From Diplonema japonicum (Eukaryota > Euglenozoa > Diplonemea > Diplonemida > Diplonemidae), in contig OZ025663.1 of assembly GCA_964019335.1 (NCBI GenBank), positions 151,001 to 215,000 of the forward strand: DNA of 64,000 bases, in the 5' to 3' direction. The position numbers were made by a program, and so were the translations under genes. The stretch's first letter is position 1. Each line of letters begins with the position of its first letter. The notes beneath the pieces are model-generated. The model was not told where the DNA came from. It searched no databases and worked only from the letters and a program-made list of their open reading frames with translations. Of this stretch, positions 44,745-53,900 are shown piece by piece.

Positions 44745-45407
44745 TGAACTGAACGCTGAAACGCTGAGCGCTGAGCGCTGAACTGATATATACGTTGAAA
44801 CGAAGAAGAAAAAAAGTTGAGGGGGGGAAATGAGAAAAAAAAGAAAAAAAAAACAAAAAAAAAAAAAACAAAAAAACTGATGTATAAAAAGTATTCTTTT
44901 TTTCTGTTCCCCCCTTTTTCTTCTTCTTGTATGTTTCCATAGAAGCTGGAATGAACGCAAAAATCTAATTTCTTGTGCAGGGCACCTACACTGGCCTTCT
45001 TTATCTCTTATAATTTTCGTGTTCTCTTTTGTTTTTGTTTTGTTTTGTTCTTCTTCTTCTCTTTCCTCATCTATTGTTGCATGTGTCACAACGACGGTGT
45101 TCTTTTCTCTTCCTTCTTTCTTTTCTTCTTCTTCTTCTTCTTCTTCTTTGTGGCACTGGAAATGGCGCACTGGCTGCATTTTCATTCACAGACCACTACT
45201 TGGACTGAATTGACACCCCCCCTTTAAAAAAGCCAGGGGTGCCGTCAAATCAGCCGTTCTGCACCCTTTTCTTTTTAGTTCCTCCCCTGCACACTGAAAC
45301 TTTTATCGAATTTCCTTTGTTTTGTTTTCTTTGTTCTTCTCTGGGGAAGGGGGGGGGAATTAAAAAAAAAAAGGTTACACATAAAAAAAAAAAAAGAAAC
45401 CAAACAA
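44745..45407. other. Spacer with short tandem repeat and pyrimidine tracts
   Basis: No gene. Just after the MRH stop, CGCTGA-type units repeat (AACGCTGA twice, GCGCTGA twice; 44752-44781). A and T runs follow, plus a (TTC)n run near 45122-45148. The segment 45150-45240 has ordinary complexity but only short frames. An A-rich leader precedes the next ATG. Confidence 0.55.
44752..44781 (+). repeat. 7-8-nt tandem repeat, CGCTGA units
   Basis: The units are AACGCTGA, AACGCTGA, GCGCTGA and GCGCTGA, starting 8 nt after the MRH gene stop codon. Confidence 0.8.
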
Positions 45408-45611
45408 ATGGCGAAAGCAGCAACCGCAACCGTGCCTGCAGCCACAGCTGCCGCTACGGTGCCTGCTGTTCCCGTGCCTGCAGCTGTGCCACCCGCTGTT
45501 GCCACTCCCTTGGCTCCAGTCGGGAAAAGCAAGTCTCTAGTTACCACAGCAGGTGTTCCCATCAAGTTGTGCATTGGAAATTCCTGCGCCCTGCTTGGGA
45601 CAGGCATGTGA
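45408..45611 (+). CDS. 67-residue Ala/Pro/Val-rich protein
   Basis: This is a small frame with good start context (CCAAACAAATGGCG) that I do not recognise. Residues 3-40 are almost entirely Ala, Thr, Val and Pro (AATATVPAATAAATVPAVPV and similar). The last 27 are more ordinary and hold two Cys: KSLVTTAGVPIKLCIGNSCALL. Mixed codons for the Ala and Pro residues argue for a real gene over a simple repeat. It lacks a typical signal peptide. It lies between the MRH gene and copy 4 of the 70-residue family. Confidence 0.6.
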   Translation: MAKAATATVPAATAAATVPAVPVPAAVPPAVATPLAPVGKSKSLVTTAGVPIKLCIGNSCALLGTGM

Positions 45612-45753
45612 TCAGAGACTGCCTACACAACCTTTGTAGTACACGAAATTTAACTTGAAAACTTACCCCCCCCCCCCCCCCCCCCCCGCGTACGACCTTA
45701 CTAACCCACCTTAGCACGAGAACCAGAAGAGGGAAAAGAAAAGGAAAAAGACA

Positions 45754-45966
45754 ATGGACGCCGGTTTCGGATCCTCGTTCATGGGAGGGATGAGCACCGT
45801 TGGCCACACGATGGAAGGGTTTGCTGAGAGCTCTGCTGACATGCTTGGGAGGGCGAGCTCCAAGACACGTGCTGCGAGGGCCGTGTGTGGGGGGCAGACA
45901 ACCCACAAGATCCAGAAGAGGACCTGCAAGAGGATCTGCAGGATCGTGTCACCCCGCCGTCGTTAG
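45754..45966 (+). CDS. 70-residue basic protein, tandem family copy 4 (variant)
   Basis: This is the most diverged copy in the C-terminal half: D43 is Ala (GAT to GCC) and K48 is Gln (AAG to CAG), with silent changes at G11 (GGA), G47 and T49. All three Cys and the CKRICRIVSPRRR end are kept. CTTAG at 45710-45714 after a long C run may be the acceptor. ATACACAT lies at 45973-45980, 7 nt after the stop. Confidence 0.85.
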   Translation: MDAGFGSSFMGGMSTVGHTMEGFAESSADMLGRASSKTRAARAVCGGQTTHKIQKRTCKRICRIVSPRRR

Positions 45967-46125
45967 GCAAAAATACACATTTTTTTTTTTGTTTACACAC
46001 CGCTCGGTGTTCCCATTGAGCTAAATGGCATCGAAAGAAAAAAGGTGTTTATTGTAGTGCCTAGCCTTTACGAATGATTCCTTACAGCCTACACTCAAAA
46101 AAAAAGAAAACATAATAAATACACA

Positions 46126-46338
46126 ATGGACGCCGGCTTCGGATCCTCGTTCATGGGTGGGATGAGCACCGTTGGCCACACGATGGAAGGGTTTGCTGAG
46201 AGCTCTGCTGACATGCTTGGGAGGGCGAGCTCCAAGACACGTGCTGCGAGGGATGTGTGTGGGGGCAAGACGACCCACAAGATCCAGAAGAGGACCTGCA
46301 AGAGGATCTGCAGGATCGTGTCACCCCGCCGTCGTTAG
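46126..46338 (+). CDS. 70-residue basic protein, tandem family copy 5
   Basis: The protein is identical to that of copies 2 and 3, with GGC at G4 as a private silent change. ATACACA (46119-46125) touches the ATG, and TACACAT lies at 46358-46364. TTACAG at 46082-46087 is a possible acceptor. It is the last copy before the POC5-like gene. Confidence 0.85.
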   Translation: MDAGFGSSFMGGMSTVGHTMEGFAESSADMLGRASSKTRAARDVCGGKTTHKIQKRTCKRICRIVSPRRR

Positions 46339-46553
46339 AGGCTTGAAAGGCATAAATTACACATAATATAACACAATACCGTAAAAAAAAAAAAAAAAAA
46401 AAAAGAAAAGAAAAGGAAATAAAACCAAGTGGTTCTTCCTTTTACAGTATTTAAACCCCCTCTTTTTATATTCATAGAAAAAAAAAAAAAAAAAAAAACA
46501 AGAAAAAAAAAAAAAGGAAGTCCTCCACAACATAACCCAAAACTACCTGAAGT

Positions 46554-47681
46554 ATGAGCGAAGCAGGGTACAGTATGATGAGCGACGGGGATCTTTTGGA
46601 GCTGAGCCATCAACTAGACGATGTGAGCAGTCAGTTCAAGAGGATGGTCATGGAGGCTGTGAAGGTGGAGAAGGCAAAGCAGGCCGCACAGCATGCGAAA
46701 GAAATGAAGGCGCTTATCGACAAGCATGAAGAAGAAAAAAGGGAGCTGTCCCGACAGAGAGAGGAGTGCAGGGGCTACTGGTATCAGAACAAGGCTGTCA
46801 ACGAAGTTCAGCACAGGTCGCTGGTGCATCGCGCTGAAGGGTTCGCTGCATGCGTCGCATCACGAGGAATGCACAGCGTGTGGATGATGGCAAGCGAGCT
46901 TCAGAAGAAAGCCAGTGAAACTGAAACGCACAAATTTATGTTGAAACGGACGTTTCTCAAGGCTTGGAAGGCATGGCATGCAAAGGAGAAGCGATGCAAG
47001 TCCGTAACCACACATGTGAACAGAAGCCACAACCTCCGCACCAAGCGTTCCGCCTTTGCCGCCTGGCGTGCCACAACATTGAAGCAAACCCGCACAGCCC
47101 GCGAAGCGACTGCCAAAACCACCGCCGCAACAGAAATGAACATGGTGCTGAACAACCACGGTGTGGAGGTCGCACAGATGAACGAGACCATAAACGAGCT
47201 GAAGAGGCAGCTGGAGATCGAGAGTCAGCACCGAGGTGCACTCGAAGAACGGCTTAAAATAGCATTTATGAGGGGTGTCTGTGCCTTGAACCTTGAGGCC
47301 ATGCAAGTCATGAAGACCACAGAAAGCGACAGTCAGATCAGCGAGGACACACCAGGGTCCATTTCTGCCACGCCCATAGAGGCGCCCTCAGAGGACACCA
47401 CGTGCCAATACGTGGATCCCATGAATACCGCACCGTTGCAAAGGTCTCAGCTGCACTCTGTCAGTCACGTGACGCAATCACAGCCTGTCGTGCAGGCTAT
47501 GCCTCGCGGCACCAATGCCGCCGTCACGTCGGCGAATATCATGCGCTCTCCCCACACATCCCCTCCCACGCCTAAACCCCGCAAAGCCCCCACCCGTCCG
47601 CCCCTACACGGCCACACCGCCAAGCCCTCCCTCCAGTCCGCCCTCACAATACGTGAAATGCAGCCAATGCGACGCTTCTAA
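46554..47681 (+). CDS. POC5-like centrin-binding centriole protein
   Basis: This 375-residue protein resembles POC5, a component of the inner scaffold of centrioles and basal bodies that binds centrin. The most diagnostic stretch is KIAFMRGVCALNLEAMQVM (about residues 236-254), close to the conserved POC5 box. Two Trp-containing helices of the Sfi1/centrin-binding kind precede it (FLKAWKAWHAKEK, about 133-145, and SAFAAWRATTLKQ, about 165-177). An N-terminal coiled coil (about 10-75) and a Pro/Ser-rich disordered tail (about 260-375) complete the layout. It is shorter than the human protein. The basal-body role agrees with the axonemal genes elsewhere in the window. No introns. Confidence 0.78.
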   Translation: MSEAGYSMMSDGDLLELSHQLDDVSSQFKRMVMEAVKVEKAKQAAQHAKEMKALIDKHEEEKRELSRQREECRGYWYQNKAVNEVQHRSLVHRAEGFAACVASRGMHSVWMMASELQKKASETETHKFMLKRTFLKAWKAWHAKEKRCKSVTTHVNRSHNLRTKRSAFAAWRATTLKQTRTAREATAKTTAATEMNMVLNNHGVEVAQMNETINELKRQLEIESQHRGALEERLKIAFMRGVCALNLEAMQVMKTTESDSQISEDTPGSISATPIEAPSEDTTCQYVDPMNTAPLQRSQLHSVSHVTQSQPVVQAMPRGTNAAVTSANIMRSPHTSPPTPKPRKAPTRPPLHGHTAKPSLQSALTIREMQPMRRF

Positions 47682-47770
47682 GCTATAGAATTAGATATCG
47701 ATTTCGCCTTTTCTAAAAGGCATTTAGAGTTTATCGGCACCCATAGAAACCCAACCCCTTTCAGTTTTTA

Positions 47771-47818
47771 TTTCTTTCCCTTGCTTTTTACTTTTTTATT
47801 TGTTTTAACTGTCATTAG
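47771..47818 (+). promoter_or_regulatory. Probable trans-splice acceptor tract
   Basis: A T/C-rich tract ends in GTCATTAG at 47811-47818, only five bases before the next ATG. Such a short leader makes most sense if a spliced leader is added. Confidence 0.5.
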
Positions 47819-47823
47819 AAGGT

Positions 47824-50718
47824 ATGCAAGAGCTGCTGTTTGTACCCGGGGATGGAAAGACAAGGACGAAACACGTGGACCTCGGGAATGGCGTGAAGAG
47901 TCAGGATGAGGGGGTGTCTGGGAGGACTACGAAATTGGTGAGTTTGGTGTCAGGGCAGCTGCAAAAGAGAATGCTGGAGAACCAGTTGAACGAACTGATG
48001 AGGAAGAGAGACGGTGGTGCCAAGAACATGCCCAACCAGGTGAAAAGGAGACGCACCTTGACAGTGGCGACGAACGTTGACTTTGAGATCCCCGACTTTC
48101 AAGACTTCAGCCCTCACTACAGTCTGTCGGAGAAGCTGGGCACACCTGACTGGAAGGGGAAGGCCATGCGTCCCTCTTGCTACAGCTCTGTTATCGACTC
48201 CCTTTTCTTGCCGGACGCTAGTTACCACAAGAACATGTTGTTCAGTGCCTGTTGTGCTTCCGTCACGGCGATCGCTGCCATATCAGTTTCAACTGAAAGC
48301 ACCAGCACAGGGCTTTCGTTCTTGATCGGCTCTTACAAGGCAGCAGAGAACCAGGACCCGAAGGTTAGGGAGCTCCGCGAGATGGAGCAGAAGAAAACAG
48401 AACTGTGGTCCGAGCTCCGTGAGCTCCTCCACGGCACCGGGTCAGAACAGGGGCTCGCGGAAAAGGCTTCTCTGTCGCTTATTAAAGAATCCCTGAAGAG
48501 CAATACGGTGAGGGACGAGAAGCTTGCCTGTCTGTCTGACGCACTACGAAGCCCTTGCAGGTTATCCAGAGCAAAGCTTGCCTGGGGCATCATCAGCAAG
48601 CCCGTTTACACCTTCCGCTTGGCAGCGTCGAAGCGCATGCAGAACGTGTCCGCCTTCACCGCAAACTGGATGCCAGAATGGGTTTACGCCGACAAACAAA
48701 TCCGGCAGACAGAGAGGGCCCGCGTTCAGTGTGGTTACGACGTGTGGCCGCAGAAGTGCAACTTGGAAAAGTGCACTTACATCCATGACAAAGGACACAG
48801 CGCAGGCGAGGCTGCAGCCTGCCGTAGTGTGCTCCAAGCTGTTGGGGTGCAGAAGGAACTTGACAGGGACTACGACCTGAAGGTACAGTTTGAAGGTCTA
48901 GAGAAGCAGTACATGGAACTCTACAACGAGGTCAGGAACGACGATCAGAACAACTTGAAGATGAGAGAGATGCTTGCGAAGATCATGAGGTGGGCTGAAG
49001 AAAACAAGCTGCTTGGTGCAGGGAAGCCCCCTCTCTCGAAGGAGGTGGGGAACAGCAACAATTCGGGAGTGCCTAGCAAAAGGGAACCTGATGAGGCTGC
49101 ACTTCTTTTAGATCTTGTGAAGCTGTGCGACAAGGAACATCTTACGCTTTTCGAGCAAGAGTGCGTCAAGGCAAACGAAGCCCCGCCGGGTTTGGAAGAG
49201 GCGTTCACAGTTGCGAAGCTTGCGGTGATGGTGTCGCGTCTTCCAAAACTTACAACGAGGAACGTCATGCTGCACAGCTTCGAGCCTCGTCTGCAGGAGA
49301 CGCTTCCTGCGTTCCTTGACTTCGAGCACGCGATGCAAGTGTTTCCAGGATGCCTGTCAATATACGTGCTGTACATCGAGGCTCTGTCGAGGAACGAATT
49401 GAAGCAGCCGAAAGAAGTTGTGATGACTGCCATCCTCAACGTAATTGCAAAGGGGTTGAGCAATGCACCGAGTCTGGGAGTCGAATCGTCGCAGACAACG
49501 TTTTCCCTGATTCTGCTGGGGTTGTTCTTCAGAAGATGCTGCGGGTCGCAGGTGATGTTCCTAGAAGGCATGCTATCAGGCAAGATCGTCAATGTGGAGA
49601 AGGTCCTGGCTCCGCGACATTTCGCAGCAATGCCCGTTCTGTACGCAGCAGTGTGCGGCGGGGTATACCCAACCAGCATCAATAAAATATGGATGCTTGC
49701 ATCAGGCATGCCATTAAGCATCGACTGGGAAGATATCTTTGTGACACGTGACGAGAGGGTTATCAATCATTTCACCCGTTTCCTTGAAAGCCACACTTTC
49801 AAGGATCAGAATGTACGGGATTCATTGATCATCAATTACTCGCAGTACCTTGTTGCTGCGGGAGATGTGGAGTCTGCAACGAGATACCTGACAAAAAGCC
49901 TCAAAGACAACCCAAACAGGCTTGCTTTGTTCAAAGAGCTATCGGATCTCTTCGAAGGGGGGCAGAGCCCTGTCATCGGGTTCGACTCTTTTGAGCTCTA
50001 CGAGCGCATTATCGAGAAGGAGTCGACGGTCGTGAAGGACCCTCAATGGCACGGCATCGCTACGCTGTTCTACATCAACCTGCTGTTGAAGCACGACAAG
50101 GCAGACAAGGCTCTTGAGGTTGCGTCATCAGGCACCTTCAAGGAGCCGTTCAGCACCGTCATGAACGGTGTCGTTGCACTGCTGAAGGGGAACGAAGCCA
50201 ATTTCCATGCCGCGCTGAAGGATCTCGTCAGCTACGAAGGTGTTGCTGCCCCTGCCCTGCAGGAACATATATTAAAAGAAATCATCATGTATAAGATACC
50301 ATCAGAAGAAGAGGTGTGTGGATTCTAGGGGAAAAAAAAGAAAAAAAAAGGTTGCCAAGTTCGCTGAGATCAGTATTGATATCCCTGATTTAGTAATACC
50401 AGGTGCTCAATTCGCCGAGTGGGAGGCTGCCAACTTGTGCGTTGGGCTCACTGAAAACCCTTATACGGTTTTGAAGACCACCAGGCCCTGCCGGCTGTTA
50501 CAAGCGATCGAAAAAGGTACCCAAAGCGAAATTGCTAAGGTATCAACGATCAACGGGGGGGGGGACAAAACAAAACTTTTTTTCTCTTCCCAATCTAGGA
50601 GATTCTGTTCACAGACTGTGCATTCATCATGACGAGTAATAAGTCAGCCCTCGAAACCGACAGCGATTCGGATGGAGAGGCGGAATTAATAGACATCGAC
50701 GATGCAATGAGGAGGTGA
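47824..50718 (+). CDS. ZFC3H1-like zinc-finger protein with HAT/TPR repeats
   Basis: Exons are 47824-50313, 50351-50539 and 50599-50718 (932 residues). The introns are only 37 and 59 nt. Splicing replaces a premature end (VCGF) with VAKFAEISIDIPDL, and later an acidic tail with ETDSDSDGE. The finger C-x8-C-x4-C-x3-H in QCGYDVWPQKCNLEKCTYIH (about residues 301-320) matches the C-terminal zinc finger of ZFC3H1/Red1 proteins, which connect polyadenylated nuclear RNA to the exosome. As in ZFC3H1, helical HAT/TPR-like repeats follow (about 440-830, for example FLDFEHAMQVFPGCLSIYVLY and SQYLVAAGDVESATRYL). The long N-terminal part of ZFC3H1 is missing or reduced. Family assignment is moderate and rests mainly on the finger-plus-repeat order. 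Confidence 0.72.
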
Positions 50719-50919
50719 AAAGGGACAATGAAACTAAACTATTAAAAAAAAAAGTGTCAGTTTTTCTTTTTTTTATGGGGGAGAGGGGCCGATGAGCAGT
50801 GTATCCCTTTTTTTTTTATATATTCGTAACAGTTCCCCTTTCCCCCCCCCCCCCCTTCATTTCTTTACTTTGCTTTCGAAAAGAAAATAATCTTCCAGGT
50901 GCTAAGAGGAGGGGAGGGC

Positions 50920-53900
50920 ATGTTCTTACATGCCACACTATGTCTCTACATGACTGCTGTGGGTGTGACAAAGACGATGACCTTGACAGAGACTATTAGT
51001 CTTAGCTTGCCAAGTGCCACTATTACTGGTAGCCTGACACTCCCTACCTTCACGGAAACATTCACTTACAGTGCCAGCATAACGCTCCCTACGTCGACTG
51101 GCACTGCATCTTCGTCATTATCCGAGTCTGCAACACAGTCCTTGTCCGCAACGTGGTCCCTCTCGAACTCCATCACATTTACAGTGCCCACAGGAACAGC
51201 AACAGATAGTATTAGCATAACGCTCCCTACGTCGACTGGCACTGCATCTTCGTCATTAACCGAGTCTGCAACACAGTCCTTGTCCGCAACGTGGTCCCTC
51301 TCGAACTCCGTCACATTTACAGTGCCCACGGGAACAGCAACAGATAGTATTAGCATAACGCTCCCTACGTCGACTGGCACTGCATCTTCGTCATTTTCTG
51401 AGTCCGCAACGTGGTCCCTCTCGGACTCCATCACATTCACAGTGCCCACGGGAACAGCAACAGGTAGTGCCAGCATGACGCTTCCTACGTCCACCGGCAC
51501 TGCATCTGTGTCATTATCCGAGTCTGCGACGCGGTCCTTGTCCGAAACGCGGTCCTTATCGGACTCCATCACATTTACAGTGCCTACAGGAACAGCAACA
51601 GGTAGCATTAGCATGACGCTCCCTACGGTGACGGGCACTGCATCCGTGTCATTATCCGAGTCTGCAACGCAGTCCTTGTCTGAAACGCAGTCCTTATCGG
51701 ACTCCATCACATTTACAGTGCCTACAGGAACAGCAACAGGTAGTGCCAGCATGACGCTCCCCACGGCGACGGGAACTGCATCTGTGACCTTCACGTTGCC
51801 TACGGGCACTGCGAGCACCAGTTTTACCGATTCCCTATCCGCCTCCCTGACTCTGACCTTACCCACAGCAAGCGCCACCGACACAATAACCCACTCGTTG
51901 TCCTCCACAGTGTCCCTCACCATGCCAACCATATCGATAACCCTCCCGACGGGCACTATGTCCTATAGCCACACTGCCTCACTCACAAGCTCAATATCAG
52001 GATCACAATCGGCCACTTCGACTGTCTCGTCAACAGTATCCCTGCCTACAGGCTCTGCCACGGCCACTGTGACAGTCTCCCTGCCCACTGGCACGGCGTC
52101 CATGTCGCACAGCAGCACCGCCACCCTCTCCGAGTCCCTGTCAGCGTCGTGGACATCAACAGTTTCCTTGACACTGCCCACGGCATCTGCTTCAGCTTCG
52201 GAAACTTTCACCGAGACAATGAGCACCACTCTGACGCTGCCCACTGCCAGTGAGAGTTTCACATCCAGTTTGAGTCAAACGGACACCGCCAGTCTGACTG
52301 ACACGGAGAGTCACACGTCATCACAGACTCTAACCCTATCGCTGCCCTCTGCTACAGAAAGTGTGAGTGCCAGTCTCCCAACAAGTACTGCTACGTTCAG
52401 TCTGATCACAGCAACGAGCACCATCACCGGGACAGGAACAGCCACTAGCACACTCCCGACACTGACGTCGTCGCTGACGTTAACAGTGCCCACTCTCTCA
52501 ATCACGTACACAGTGCCCACAGGCACGCAGACGCAGACCTTGACCCCCACACTAAACCCCACACCGACGCACACCTATTCTATCACTTTAACGGAATCCA
52601 TGTCCCCTACCATGTCCGAAACCGAAACACTGAGTCCTCACCTGGCAGACGAGACGTGTCTAGGCGATAATTATCTCCCCAAGCAGGCACCAGTGGGGGT
52701 GAATTTCACGTTGGTGCTGTACTGCAGGCAAGGCGTCAGTGGTGAGACGGTTTTCTTCACAAAAACACCCGGCGAGTGCTACGTGGGCGACAGCATCTTG
52801 CTGGGCGATGACGGGGTTGAAAACGTAGAGCAGGCGGGTGTGGACTCCGTGGGCCACCCTGTCTTTGTGGTGCCGTACATCAATGAAGCTGGAGGAATGC
52901 AGGTGTGCCTGCAAGATCTTCAAGGAAATCTGTTCGCCATCTCTGGGCTGATGGAGGTGATGCCTTCAGGCGTGAAACCGTTCGTGTGGCTGGAGCGCGG
53001 CATAGGGGGCGGCGGGGAATACAAGATCACTGTAGAGGGGTTCAACTTAGAGGGTGTGTATCTGGGCATTGCAGAGGACAAATACTGCAGGAAGATAGTG
53101 ACTGCTACCTCCGACGTGGCGACTGATGTGGTACCTGAACAAGGGGTGGGATACAGACTGACTCCTGACAAGAGGTACGCGACAGCTGTGAGGGTGCTTG
53201 AGTCTGGGAGGTACTGGTCGTGCTTCAGATCCTTCGCTGACGAAGAATGGGATGCACATGCGTCGTTCTACATCCCGGAACCCGCCCTGCACCGTGCAGT
53301 GCCCACACCAAGCGTCGTCAATATAAATATGCCGTTCGAGCTGACGCTCTTGGGGAACGCTTTGACGAATGTAAGCACCGCCTCGTGTCGTGTATCGCTG
53401 GTAGCAGATGGCATCAAAGCGTGTACTTATTCAGGACAGGTAGCCGACAGCACCCAAATAGTCGATGGCACGGTAGTGTGCAGATTCGATGTGGGTGTGA
53501 CCCTCACTGGGTGGTATTATGCGTGTCTCGGTGTGTACAATAGCAGCGCTGGGTTTGAGGAGCAAGGTTATCATGACGGGGTGGAAGGTGGTGCCACCTT
53601 TCAGGTCACACCCGGGACGTTCGTCTACGGCGCCACTGTGCCCTACACCCCTGAGAGCAAGGCATGGTTCAACGTTGTGGTGTCGGGCACCGTGCAGGAC
53701 GGGTCGTATGTCAAGCTGCTGGATACCTACGACTGCTCGTCCACAAATAGCTCTACCGCGCAGAACGAGGTTGAACTCCACACCTGGGCAGGGGTAATGC
53801 TGTTCGGGAACCCCGCTGCCCCAGAAGCTGACCACAGCTACGGCCCGCTGCTGTTCGATGCTGTTAAAGGTCGTGGAAATGCAACGCTGACATACTATCT

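Noticed and set aside
43101-46301. Antisense frames of about 70 codons across each of the five array copies (MQVLFWILWVVLPPHTSLAA type), and +2 frames (MATRWKGLLRALL type)
   Set aside because: They are open in all copies only because the copies are almost identical. The substitution pattern (third positions of the 70-residue frame) favours the forward frame, and forward starts have sensible leaders.
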